In this document: positions 10,184 to 20,372 of the stretch, piece by piece
Layout: each line of letters begins with the position of its first letter
Numbering within the stretch: the stretch's first letter is position 1
NCBI RefSeq assembly: GCF_048771995.1
Contig: NC_133030.1
Location: forward strand, 63,251,501 to 63,315,500
From: Taeniopygia guttata
Taxonomy: Eukaryota; Chordata; Aves; Passeriformes; Estrildidae
Reading direction: 5' to 3'
Length of the DNA: 64,000 bases
Position numbers and translations under genes: made by a program
Notes under the pieces: model-generated
Database searches by the model: none
The model's input: only the letters and a program-made list of their open reading frames with translations
Told to the model about the DNA's origin: nothing

Positions 10184-10530
10184 CCTGGTCCCGATCGCGA
10201 TCCCGTCCCGGTCCCGGTCCCGGCACCGGCCCGCGCACGGCGGGCGGCGCCGCCGGGGCCTCCCGCGCTGTGCGCGCAGAGGAGAGGCGCCCGCTGTGCT
10301 GCCTGCCCGCCGCGCTGCTCCGTCCCGCCCGCTGAGGGGCGCGGGGCCGCCCGGCGGGCGGGGTACCGGGGCGGGAAGGGAGGGCGGCGGCTCCGGTGGT
10401 ACCGGCGGCAGCGGCCGCACCGACCGGCAGCCGCGGGCAGCCCGAGCGCGGCCCTCAGCGCAGCGCCGCCGCGCGGGGCGGGCCGCGGGCGCCTCCTGCT
10501 GGCGGCGGCTGGTGCGGCCCGGCCCGGCGG
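9780..10530. promoter_or_regulatory. LRR1 CpG island and promoter
   Basis: GC- and CpG-rich island covering LRR1 exons 1 and 2 and about 350 bp upstream of the ATG at 10183. The 5' leader side contains repeated CCCGGT words and a GATCGCGATC palindrome (10193-10202). No TATA box is seen. The island ends where the G-rich minisatellite begins. The transcription start is not fixed by the sequence alone. Confidence 0.7.
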
Positions 10531-10536
10531 GAGAGA

Positions 10537-11354
10537 GCGAGAGGGGTGTGAGGGGACACCGGGGTGAGGGGACACGGGGGTGAGGGGACATGGAAATGTG
10601 AGGGGGCATGGAAATGTGAGGGGACATGGAGCGTGAGGGGACATGGAAATGTGAGGGGACATGGAGCGTGAGGGGACATGGAAATGTGAGGGGACACGGG
10701 GTGTGAGGTGACACGGGGCGTGAGGGGACACGGGATGAGGGGACATGGAAATGTGAGGGGACATGGGGCATGAGGGGACATGGAGTGTGAAGGGACATGG
10801 AAATGTGAGGGGGCACGGGGTGTGAGGGGACACGGAGTGTGAGGGGACACGGGGTGTGAGGGGACACAGGGGTGATGGGACATGGAAATGTGAGGGGACA
10901 TGGAAATGTGAGGGGACATGGAGTGTGAGGGGACATGGGGTGTGAGGGGACATGGAGCGTGAGGGGACATGGAAATGTGAGGGGATATGGAAATGTGAGG
11001 GGACATGGGGCATGAGGGGACACGGAGTGTGAGGGGACACGGAGTGTGAGGGGACATGGGGCATGAGGGGGCACGGAGTGTGAGGGGATATGGAGGAGCT
11101 GAGAGGACACGGGATGTGAGTGGACATGGTCGTATGAGAGGACATAGATTGTGAGGGGACATTGAGGATACGAGGGGATGCTGAGGATGTGAGGGGGAAC
11201 GAAGGTGTGAAGAACACGGGGTGTGAGTGGACATGGAGGAGCTGAGGGGACACGGGTGTGAGGGGATGTGGAGGACGAGGGGACATGGAGGGTGTGAAGG
11301 GACACAGAGGGTGAGGGGACATTGGGAGTTGGGAGAGGACACAGGAGCTGAGGG
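10537..11354. repeat. 18-20 bp G-rich minisatellite upstream of LRR1
   Basis: Roughly 45 variant copies of units such as GTGAGGGGACATGGAAAT and GTGAGGGGACACGGGGT. Copies vary mainly in the last six bases. The very long minus-strand reading frames here are a by-product of the repeat period. Confidence 0.92.
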
Positions 11355-11700
11355 TGTTGCCAAATCTTAGGGACTCTAAACACCAACGAGTCATGTTTAG
11401 AAAGGAGACACTGTTTATTCTGTGTAGGGTGCAAAGTGGAAATTGTCCACAAATCAAGCACACCAGGGAATAAAAAAAAATTATTTATACACTAAAGTTT
11501 ACATAAATCTGCTCATCTAATCCCCAGTTCCTGCCGACCTAATCCACAGTCATATCCAAGCACGACATAAAATAGAAAGTTTTCCATGAACATCAAGTGA
11601 AGCATAAGAGACATGGTGACATGTTGGCGTTGAAAATAGGGGTTAGAGGGGAGAATGGTGCGAGGAGCAAGAGGGAGCAGAGGAAGGACCAGAGAATTCT
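11355..11700 (-). mobile_element. LTR-like fossil between two minisatellites
   Basis: On the minus strand a TATA-like box GTATAAATAA (11481-11490) is followed 70 bp later by AATAAA (11414-11419), and the block ends in GGCAACA at 11355, in the layout of an LTR. Its high end is unclear and no target duplication was found. It interrupts a G-rich minisatellite, with related units on both sides. Confidence 0.5.
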
Positions 11701-11712
11701 GCGTAAGGACTT

Positions 11713-12130
11713 GGAGGGGACATGGAGGAGTTGAAGGGATGGTGGGTGTGAGGGGCATGGGAGCTGAGGGGGCACAGGAGCTGAGGGGACACAGGAAATG
11801 AGGGGACACAGAGGAGCTGAGGGGCACAGGAGAGGTGAGGGGACAGGGGAGCTGAGGTGACACAGGAGGTGAGGGGACAGGGGAGCTGAAGGGACACAGA
11901 GGTGAGGGGACAGGGGAGCTGAGGTGACACAGAGGTGAGGGGACAGGGGAGCTGAGGGGACAGGGGAGCTGAGGTGACACAGGAGGTGAGGGGACAGGGG
12001 AGCTGAGGGGACACAGGAGGTGAGGGGACAGGGGAGCTGAGGGGACAGGGGAGCTGAGGGGACAGGGGAGCTGAGGTGACACAGGAGGTGAGGGGACAGG
12101 GGAGCTGAGGTGACACAGGAGGTGAGGGGA
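11713..12130. repeat. Second G-rich minisatellite (GAGGGGACAGGGGAGCTGAG units)
   Basis: About 20 copies of 19-20 bp units alternating GAGGGGACAGGGGAGCTGAG with a GTGACACAGGAG form. It shares the core GAGGGGACA with the array at 10537-11354, so the two look like one original array split and diverged. Confidence 0.9.
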
Positions 12131-12483
12131 CCCGATCCGAGTGCAGGTGGGTGTGATAACCGCAGCTGATGCTCCGTAAGCAACAGGAAGGCTTTGGTCG
12201 GGCTTGGTGTCGATGTCGGTGCAGTGAGCAGCTTTGAGCGCATGAAGCAGCATTGGAAGAAAAAAAAATAAACTCGAGAAGCGCTTTGCTGAGTGTTTGC
12301 GGAGATGTATTATTAGAGGGGTGATTTGGGTATAAAATTTGTACGTGCGAGTGAGCAGTGTAATGGAGCGTTGCGGGGTTGTTAGTGATTCGTGTCAGTA
12401 GGAGGCGGTGTTTTGGTGTGTGTGTTAGTGTTTGTGTTGGGGTGTTTGTGTTTTGGGGCGGGAGTTTGGGGTGTCGGGGAGGC
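12131..12483. other. Spacer downstream of 7SL
   Basis: Unique-looking sequence with several CpG, a short A run at 12258-12266 and a GT-rich stretch at about 12395-12475. No gene or recognised transposon is seen. It lies just past the 7SL terminator on the minus strand. Confidence 0.5.
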
Positions 12484-12487
12484 AAAA
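12484..12487 (-). terminator. RNA polymerase III terminator of 7SL
   Basis: A TTTT run on the minus strand (plus aaaa) directly after the 7SL body, the standard Pol III stop signal. Confidence 0.85.
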
Positions 12488-12788
12488 GAGGAGCCCGCGT
12501 GTCTCTGTATTGCCCAGGCTACGCTGGCGTGGCTATTCACAGGCGCGATCCCGCTACTGACCGCCACGGGAGCTTTGACCTGCTCCGTCTCCGACCTGGG
12601 CCGGTTCACCCCTCCTTAGTCAACCTGGTGTCCCGCAGCTCCCCGCGGGTCACCATATTGATGGCGGCCTTAGCTTGGACGCCCGCTCGGCACAGCGCAC
12701 GGCAGCCCAGAACTCCTGGGCTCAAGCGATCCGTCGGGCTCAGCCTCCCCGGCAGCTGGGACTACAGGCGTGCGCCACCGCGCCCGGC
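12488..12788 (-). ncRNA. RN7SL1: 7SL RNA, the RNA of the signal recognition particle
   Basis: Read on the minus strand from 12788, the sequence begins GCCGGGCGCGGTGGCGC and continues through CTGTAGTCCCAGCT, GGATCGCTTGAGCCCAGGAG, ATCAATATGGTGACC, ACTAAGGAGGGGTGAACCGG, GGTCAAAGCTCCCGTG, GGGATCGCGCCTGTGAATAG and AGCCTGGGCAA. This is vertebrate 7SL from end to end, about 300 nt, including the Alu-domain ends, the SRP54-binding helix 8 and the long central helix 5. Because it includes the central S domain that Alu elements lack, it is the true SRP RNA and not an Alu. Internal Pol III elements (GGTGGCGCACGC and GATCGCTTGAG) are present and a TTTT terminator follows. It assembles with SRP proteins in nucleus and cytosol to target nascent secretory proteins to the ER. 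Conserved placement beside RPS29 supports it as the functional locus. Confidence 0.95.
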
Positions 12789-13475
<687 letters not shown>

Positions 13476-13539
13476 TAGTGCGTGTTTCCCTTCTGTGCAG
13501 GTTTTAGCGGCTCTGGGGCTGCTCAGCTTCCCAGCCTTC

Positions 13540-13605
13540 CATACCCTGGGCTGCTCCAAGCCTGGGACACTTCCAGGGATCCAGGGGCAGCCACAGCTGC
13601 TCTGA
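13540..13605 (-). mobile_element. CR1 LINE remnant
   Basis: Reverse complement of the CR1 block that reads CTGTGGCTGCCCCTGGATCC, GGAAGTGTCC and TTGGAGCAGCC. Confidence 0.7.
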
Positions 13606-13931
13606 AGGGAGTGAGTTAAAGCCACTTCAGTGTGCCACAGGTCTGGAATTAGGTTTCCCAAGTCCTTTAAAATGATATTCCAGGTTTCTGGATGCTCTTA
13701 TGCTGTTCAGTGCTACTGCTGTGAGGGGGCTGACCACAGGTAAATGCTCTGCTCACACCTGGGGTCCCAAATGCTGCTCCCTCCCAGCTGGGTGCTCTGC
13801 AGATCCTTTGGGAATGCCCAGGGACATTTGCTTTGTCCCTCTGGCGATCTGATCAATGCCATGAGGTGGTGAGGAGGGAGTGGGAGCAAACCCAGCTGTG
13901 CCCATAGCAAAAGCTGAAGGGCTGTGGGAAT

Positions 13932-14000
13932 GTCATGGAATTTGCAGTGGTTTGGGCTGGAAGGGCCCTTAAAGCCCATCCCGTTCCAGTCCGGCACTGG
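13932..14000 (-). mobile_element. CR1 LINE 3' tail remnant
   Basis: Reverse complement of the CR1 terminus: GGATGGGCTTTAAGGGCCCT followed by CCAGCCCAAACC and ATTCCATGA. Confidence 0.7.
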
Positions 14001-14247
14001 TTGCTGAGGAAGCAGCTCCTTCCACCTCCTGCTAAATCCATGTGTGGCACAGGGATGAGGGTTTGGCATCATCTGGGAGCCCTGGGGAATGGTTGGGCCT
14101 CTCATTTTGAGTGAGAAATGGTCAAATCCTGGTTCTTACCAGAGAACTCTCCAGTGTGGATTTATACACAAAAAATTTAAAATTTCAGTTGCTCTGGTGG
14201 TGATTTTGGGTTCCCCCCCGCCAGTTTTTGTTGATGTGCACAAGGTC

Positions 14248-14855
14248 AGTGTGGTTCTGAAAACCCTCATTGCCTTTTTAACCAAAATACTGAATTTCTA
14301 GGGGGGGATTTTAACTGGAGTGTAAAACTTCAGAGAAACACAAGATGAGTGAGGATGCAAAATGTGCAGGGAGGGTCTGTGCAGTTCCCACTGCTGTGTG
14401 CACCTTCCTCCTGCTGTCCCTCAGAGGTGCTTGAGGCACTTCCCAGTGGGAAATCCATGTTTTTCCCAACACCTTGGACACAGGAGGATGCTCCCATGCT
14501 GGGTACCACTGAGAGCCTTGGAAATGGCCCCAGGATTGGGATGTGTTGGATTCTAAGAGCTGTTCAAGCCAGGCAGGGGATTGTGGATATTTGTCCCTTT
14601 TTTCCTTGAGCAAAGCTCCTTCCTGATGGCAAAAGGGATTTGGGATAATTTTCCCTGTGCTGCCCTGAGGATCTGGCCCCCAAATCTCTGCCAGAACATT
14701 TTTTTTTCCTCATGGAAAAGAAAAAAAAAAATAGTTGGGGATGGTAATTGCAAAACAAATCCCTATAGAAACCAAAGCTAAAATAACGTTGTTTAAATTA
14801 CCTTGTAAACATTCAAATTCCTCTGTTGGCACCTAATTTTGTGAAATTACAAAAT
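14248..14855 (+). repeat. Left arm of a large inverted repeat
   Basis: About 600 bp whose reverse complement recurs at 18836-19440. In a 250-bp stretch compared by eye there were five single-base differences and one 3-bp gap, so arms are about 97% identical there. No transposon family is recognised and both arms carry only short meaningless reading frames. A further 37 bp of arm sequence is displaced to 17403-17439. Confidence 0.9.
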
Positions 14856-15671
14856 TGCCTTTTTCTTGTTTTGTTGCTCCCATCTTTTACGCCTGGGGAG
14901 GAAGTGGTATAGGACGAGCTATAATTCCCTTTTACCTCGTTGCTGCCTCAGCCAGGTATTTACTGCCCAATATACAACGAAGATGAGGTGCCAAAACCTT
15001 GAATTTCCCGAGCTAGGTGTGGAAATTGCATTTTGTTTCTGGTGGCTCCCGTCCCTGGAGGTTCATGGATGTGAAGCTGGAACTTAATTTGGATGCAAAG
15101 TGATTTATAAAGAGCGGCTGATTCCCCTAAAGAACAGGTGAAATCAAAATCCACTTCAAGGACTTTGCATTAATAATAAACAACTAATAAATGGTTTCCT
15201 GTAGGGAAATAAAATGTCCTGCTTGGAGCCAAGGAAAAGATAGTGGTGCTTTGGGAGAGGGGAGTTTCCAACTGCTGGAATTGAGTTTATAGGAGATTTG
15301 CAGTGCTGAAACCCCATTAAATTGCATTGGATTATGCACCAGATAAAATCTGTGCTTGTCACAGGCTCTGGGAGGAACTTCCAAAGTTTTGGGGAAAACT
15401 TTGGCTTCTGAGCTCATCCTGCGGCTGGAAAAGCTGAGAGTGCTCTGTAGGAAAGCAGTCCCATTCCTGCTGGGAATGCTCCTGGGTTTGTGGCACCAGC
15501 CTGGGGGTGATCTTGGGGCTCTTTTCCTTATCCCAGGTGGATCCCAATCTCCTGGGTCAGGAATTCCCTTCTCCTGGCCTGAGCTTTCAGCCTGATCCTC
15601 CCAGTCTGACATTCCCCCATTCCTGCAGGGATCCAGCTCTGCCTGGGGTGCTTTGGAGGCTGCAGGTGATG

Positions 15672-15818
15672 CTTGGAGTGATGCTGATTTTAGGGCTTGG
15701 AGTGACACTGATTTTAGGGCTTGGATTGACACTGATTTTAGGGCTTGGAGTGACGCTGATTTTAGGGCTTGGAGTGACACTGATTTTAGGGCTTGGAGTG
15801 ACGCTGATTTTAGGGCTG
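15672..15818. repeat. 24-bp tandem repeat, six copies
   Basis: Six units of GATTTTAGGGCTTGGAGTGA plus CACT/CGCT, nearly perfect. Because the unit is eight codons, all frames stay open and give an eight-residue repeat without meaning. Confidence 0.93.
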
Positions 15819-16054
15819 TCCAGCATTCCAGAGCCACGCTGAGGAAAAGGGACAAACCCAACCATGGAAAGGAAGGAAACCTCCAGAGGGTGGGAGCGGG
15901 GCCAGGCAGCCTGAGAGGATACAGGGAATTTATCCAAGCACACAGGAACTGGGAAGGATAAAGCCCTGAGGGAATTAAATGTGGCCAGGGCCATCAAAGG
16001 TGACAAAAATGCTTCTAAAGTACCTCGGTGATAAAAGGAACAGCAGGGAAAACT

Positions 16055-16517
16055 CAGAATTCACAGGTTGGAAGAGACCTTCAAGACCATCGAGTCCAAC
16101 TCAACCCTGGCACCCAGTGCCACATCCAGGCTTTGTTAAACACACCCAGGGATGGGGACTCCACCACCTCCTGGGCAGAACATTCCAGAACTTTATCACT
16201 CTTTCTCTGAAGAACTTTTTCCTAATATCCAACCTTTGTTTCCTTTGGCACAACTTGAGGCTGTGACCTCTGGTTCTGGAGAAAGAGCCCAACCCCACCT
16301 GAGCACGGGCACCTTTCAGGAGCTGTGGGGAGTGCTGAGGTCAGCCCTGAGTCTCCTTTTCTCCAGGCTGAGCACCCCCAGCTCCCTCAGCCGTTCCTCA
16401 CAGGGTTTGTGTTCCCAGCCTCGTTGCCTCCTCTGGATGTGCTGGAGCATCCCAAGGTCCTTCCCAAACTGAGGGGCCAGAGCTGGACACAGCACTCGAG
16501 GTGTCCCCTCAGCAGTC
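16055..16517 (-). mobile_element. CR1 LINE 3' fragment, ~460 bp
   Basis: The longest CR1 copy in the window. On the minus strand it reads from CTCGAGTGCTGTGTCCAGCT through GAGGCAACGAGGCTGGGAAC and AAAGTTCTGGAATGTTCTGC to the tail AAGGTCTCTTCCAACC. It ends at 16055 near GTGAATTCTG. The reverse transcriptase region is absent. Confidence 0.92.
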
Positions 16518-16529
16518 ACACACTGGAGG

Positions 16530-16645
16530 AAACAGGAGAGCGAGGGCTGGAGCCAGGCTGGGAGAGTTGGGAATGTTCCCCTGGAGAGGAGAAGCTCCAG
16601 GGAGAGCTCAGAGCCCCTTGCAGAGCCTGAAGGCTCCAGGAGCAG
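16530..16645 (+). mobile_element. CR1 LINE fragment of a different subfamily
   Basis: Plus-oriented CR1 with GGCTGGGAGAGTTGGGAATG and GGAGAGCTCAGAGCCCCTTG. It abuts the minus-oriented copy but overlaps it in consensus position, so it is a separate insertion. Confidence 0.75.
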
Positions 16646-16884
16646 CAGCTAGATGGCACCGTCAGCCCGCAATTCCTTCTCCGTCCCTGCCCCTGAGTCC
16701 CAGCCTCCCTCCGGCAGCTGGAGCCTGCAGGAATTTGTCCTGTGGATTCCCCGTCCTTGCTTTTATTTGAAAAATCCCAATATTTTGTATCCTTGCTCGT
16801 GGACACCAGGATTGTGGCAGAGCCGAGCTCTCCTTGCTCCTGCTTGAGTGTGTGTGACACTGGAAGCAAAATTCCAGTTGCTAC

Positions 16885-17011
16885 CTTCCCCTTTCCCCTT
16901 TCCCCTTTCCCCTTTCCCCTTTCCCCTTTCCCCTTTCCCTTTCCCTTTCCCTTTCCCTTTCCCTTTCCCTTTCCCTTTCCCTTCCCCTTCCCCTTCCCCT
17001 TTCCTTTCCCT
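16885..17011. repeat. CCCCTTT/CCCTTT polypyrimidine microsatellite
   Basis: 127 bp of pure pyrimidine on the plus strand, passing from CCCCTTT-type to CCCTTT-type to CCCCTT units. Mirror symmetry makes intramolecular triplex DNA possible. Confidence 0.95.
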
Positions 17012-17402
17012 CCTGCATGTGCTGTCATTTTGGGCAAAAAGTTTAAAATCCCACCCAAACCAGACAGGCACTCTTTATCCCTGCTCAGGTTATCCCTGAT
17101 TTTCTCCTGCATCTTCACCAGCCCCTGCTGAGCTCTCCTCATCTTCTCTGGGACCACAAATATTCCTGAACTAAGGGCTTTTATCCATAAATTAATTTTA
17201 GGAGAGTCAAACTCAGCCTGGGGACATTTGGGTGTCACTTTGTGGGGCCAGAAGCTGTGCTGAGCTCGAGGGAAGCATCGCTCCTGCATCCAGCACCAGA
17301 GACTTGGGGAAATCCCATGGATTTGGGAAAATCCCATGGATTTCTCCCTGCTGATTCCCAGCACCTGTCTGGAACTGCAGTGGTACTCACTTTATAATTT
17401 GA

Positions 17403-17439
17403 TTTATTCCTTTAGCACAGTCCTCTGCTAAACTTTCCC
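17403..17439 (+). repeat. Displaced end of the left inverted-repeat arm
   Basis: TTATTCCTTTAGCACAGTCC and the following GCTAAACTTTCC match the reverse complement of the segment just outside 18836 in the right arm, with one difference. It continues the homology that stops at 14855. Confidence 0.8.
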
Positions 17440-17527
17440 CGTGCCAGCACTGGGGTGAGCCCCCGAGCACAGGGTGTGGCTCGGGGGCAGGAGAATTTTC
17501 CAGGAAAAATTTTCCAGGAAAAATTTC

Positions 17528-17722
17528 CCCATGGAAAAGGTGCTCAGGCCTTGGAATTGGCTGCCCAGGGAGGTTTGGAGTTCCCATCCCTGGAAGTGCC
17601 CAAGGAATTCCTGGAGGTGGCACTCAGAGCTCTGGGCTGGGGACAGGGTGGGCATCGGGTACAGCTGGGACTGGATGATCCCAAAAATTTTTTCCAACTC
17701 AATGATTCCATGATTCTGCTCC
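17528..17722 (+). mobile_element. CR1 LINE 3' fragment
   Basis: Plus-oriented CR1 subfamily with TTGGAATTGGCTGCCCAGGG, GAATTCCTGGAGGTGGCACT and GGGACTGGATGATCCC, ending TCAATGATTCCATGATTC. Confidence 0.85.
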
Positions 17723-18182
17723 AAGTTTTTAACAATCTGGTGGGATAAACACCCAGGAAAATCCAGGCAGATGGGATCAGGCTGTGTGGTGAGCTGAAGT
17801 GCTTCTAAATAAAACATTCCCAAGGGCTGGCATGAGGCACCAGTGGCTCTAATTCACGCCTCTTGTTGGGAGTGTGTTCCTTGCAGACAATGTTTATTTA
17901 TGGCATGGAAAAATCTATTTCCATCCAATCATTTCCATAACTGAATATTTATGCCAACAGCCAGTGAATGCTCCTTGACTAAAGTGAAAAAGTATTTATT
18001 CAGTTGTAAATGTTTACTTGTTTAGTGGTGAAACTGCTTTAAACAAACTTAAAAATCAAATTGGTGTCTCCCCCTTTTGCAGGATTTCCGTGCTTTTCCA
18101 GGCATTGGCAATGGATAATGGTGGAATTATCATTCCAGCTCGAGGAACCTCTGTGCATTTACACCTTTAATCTCAGAGAGAG
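17723..18182. other. Unique AT-rich stretch
   Basis: No recognised repeat or gene. It contains several ATTTATT words and one ATTTATGGCATGG stretch. Confidence 0.4.
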
Positions 18183-18388
18183 TTGGTTTAAGTGGGATAT
18201 TGGGAAGGAATTGCTGGCTGGGAGGGTGGGGAGGAGCTGGGATGGAATTCCCAGAGCAGCTGTGGCTGCCCCTGGATCCCTGGCAGTGCCCAAGGCCAGG
18301 ATGGAGCAGCCTGGGATGCTGGAAGGTGTCCCTGCTATGGCAGGGGTGGGATTTAGGATCCTTTCCAACCCAACCCATTCTGGGATGA
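18183..18388 (+). mobile_element. CR1 LINE 3' fragment
   Basis: Plus-oriented CR1: GGGATATTGGGAAGGAATTG, CTGTGGCTGCCCCTGGATCC, GTGTCCCTGCTATGGCAGGG, tail CTTTCCAACCCAACCCATTC. Confidence 0.87.
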
Positions 18389-18397
18389 CCAGGCAGT

Positions 18398-18500
18398 GCT
18401 GGAGTCCCCATTCCTGCAGGGATTGAAGTCCCTGTGGATGTGGCACTTGGGGACACGGAGCAGGGATGGCCTTGGCAGGGCTGGGGACGGTTGGACTCCG
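18398..18500 (+). mobile_element. CR1 LINE 3' fragment
   Basis: Plus-oriented CR1 3' segment: GGAGTCCCCATTCCTGCAGG, TGTGGATGTGGCACTTGGGG and GGTTGGACTC. Confidence 0.7.
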
Positions 18501-18551
18501 CCTTAACTGGGGACTCCCCCTGCCCTGGGCAGCTGTGACAGGGCTGGACAA

Positions 18552-18740
18552 ACCTTTCCACGGGTAAATATTCCCAAAATCCACCCTGAGCCTCCCCTGG
18601 CCCAGCCTGAGGCCGTTCCCTCTGCTCCTGCCCCTGTTCCCTGGGAGCAGAGCCCGAATTCTCCCGGCTGTCCCCTCCTGTTGGGATCTGGCATCTCTGG
18701 AGAGGCCGAAGCTGCTCCTCCTCTTCCTCAGAGCAGCTCC
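18552..18740 (-). mobile_element. CR1 LINE internal-3' fragment
   Basis: Minus-oriented CR1: GGACAGCCGGGAGAATTCGG, GCTCCCAGGGAACAGGGGCA and the GGATTTTGGGAATATTTACC segment, equivalent to the CR1 part before the 3' tail. Confidence 0.7.
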
Positions 18741-18835
18741 AGCTTCATCCCACAGCCCTGTGGAGCTGCTCCCTCTGGAGTTTTCCAGCACTGGGATGTG
18801 GAAAGTTTAGCAAAGGACTGTGCTAAAGGAATAAA

Positions 18836-19440
18836 CAATAATTTTACAAAATTAGGTGCCAACAGAGGAATTTGAATGTTTACAAGGTAATTTAAACAAC
18901 GTTATTTTAGCTTTGGTTTCAATAGAGATTTGCTTTACAATTACCATTGCCAACCAGTTTCTTTATTTTTGTTTTCCATGAGGAAAAAAAAAATGTTCTG
19001 GCAGAGATTTGGGGGCCAGATCCTCAGGGCAGCACAGGGAAAATTATCCCAAATCCCTTTTGCCATCAGGAAGGAGCTTTGCTCAAGGAAAAAAGGGACA
19101 AATATCCACAATCCCCTGCCTGGCTTGAACAGCTCTTAGAATCCAAAACATCCCAATCCTGGTGCCATTTCCAAGGCTTTCAGTGGTACCCATGGGAGCA
19201 TCCTCCTGTGTCCAAGGTGTTGGGAAAAACATGGATTTCCCACTGGGAAGTGCCTCAAGCACCTCTGAGGGACAGCAGGAGGAAGGTGCACACAGCAGTG
19301 GGAACTGCACAGACCCTCCCAGCACATTTTGCATCCTCGCTCATCTTGTGTTTCTCTGAAATTTTACACCTCAGTTAAAATCCCCCCTAGAAATTCAGTA
19401 TTTTGGTTAAAAAGGCAATGAGGGTTTTCAGAACCACACT
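18836..19440 (-). repeat. Right arm of the large inverted repeat
   Basis: Inverted partner of 14248-14855, about 97% identical in the stretch compared. The homology continues outward on its low side for about 37 bp (matching 17403-17439). The spacer between the main arms is about 4 kb. Confidence 0.9.
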
Positions 19441-19965
19441 GCAGCCAAACATCTTCTTTTGGCCTGAGGTTGGAAGAGGCTTCTCAGCCTCTTAAAATTA
19501 AAAATTCGGGGAATGAGAGGCCCTTGTTGCTCTCCTGGCAGCTCCTGCTTGTGCTGGTGAATCAATCCACGTCCAGAGCCACTGGTGGGATGCTTCCCTC
19601 AGCACGAGGGGTTTGTAGGTGAGCTCTGTGAGGGGAAATCCATGCCAAAACCTGGGATTTCTTGGATTTCATCCCATAAAAGCTGGAACCCTGCCTCTGG
19701 TTAAAGCTTCCTGCTTTGCAGAGGGGATTTTGCTTATCCAGCAGCATCTCCTTGCTCCTCTCCATCCTCCTCCTCCTGTGGTGGCTCTGCAGAGCTGGGA
19801 TTTCAGTGGAAAACGGGAGGATTTCCCTGGAATCTCACCTGTGCTGCAGAACCTTCTGATGCCTTAATTACTTTTTTGCTTCTCCTTCACTCGCATGAAA
19901 AAATGGGAAAAGCAGCCAAAACCCCAGAGCCAGCCCTGCCTGGGGACTTAGCTTTGCTCAAGACT

Positions 19966-20050
19966 ATATATATTTTTTTTTTGTGTGTGTGGTTTTGGTT
20001 TTGGATTTTTTTTTTGTGGTGGTTTTTTTTTTAAACTTTTTTTTTTTTTG
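19966..20050. repeat. T/GT-rich low-complexity tract
   Basis: TATATAT, T runs, GTGTGTGTGG and GGTTTTGG words in succession. Confidence 0.85.
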
Positions 20051-20309
20051 AGTTCTGAGAACATGGAGAATAATTTAGAGAGTCTGTGCAGGTATCATCC
20101 ATCACAGCTTTGAGGGTGGTAAACACCATCCAAACCCCAGAAAAGAAATGCTCTGTGGCTTGGGAGAGCAGGAATCCCTCTGGAATTCTGTCCTGAGTTT
20201 ATGGCTCCTTGTCTGGAGCACCAGAATGCTCCCAGGAGCTGGAAAACTGCTGTGATTCCTGGGGTTGACACAAAAACCATGCCCAGCTCTGTTATCCCCT
20301 TCTGGAATT

Positions 20310-20372
20310 GGAATGGGATTTAAAGGGATTTAAAATCCCTTCCAGCCCCAACCAGTCTGGAATTCCATGATC
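20310..20372 (+). mobile_element. CR1 LINE 3' tail
   Basis: GGGATTTAAAATCCCTTCCA followed by CAACCAGTCTGGAATTCCATGA, the usual CR1 end. Confidence 0.7.

Larger units (their letters stand above)
13476..14247. other. Downstream of RPS29: CR1 remnants only
   Basis: Two minus-oriented CR1 remnants (13540-13605 and 13932-14000) in otherwise unique sequence. The first lies within 90 bp of the RPS29 poly(A) signal. No coding signal is seen. Confidence 0.6.
14856..17395. other. Segment interrupting the left arm of the inverted repeat
   Basis: Between the main left arm and its displaced end (17403-17439) lie 2.5 kb that have no counterpart in the right arm. It holds a 24-bp tandem repeat, CR1 fragments in both orientations and a CCCTTT microsatellite. 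Either this is a large insertion into the left copy or a deletion from the right copy. No coding gene is seen. Confidence 0.55.

Noticed and set aside
9428-11461. A 677-codon open frame on the minus strand
   Set aside because: It runs through the G-rich minisatellite, whose period leaves frames open, and then through real LRR1 exons 1 and 2 and the intron between them. Only the exon parts are coding.
12488-12788. Alu-like sequence suggesting human contamination
   Set aside because: It includes the central S domain of 7SL, which Alu lacks, differs from human 7SL at many places, and sits in an avian context beside RPS29. It is the native SRP RNA gene.
14311-14613. Matching open frames in both inverted-repeat arms as a conserved gene
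   Set aside because: The similarity is explained by the DNA duplication itself, and the frames have no recognisable domain or start context.
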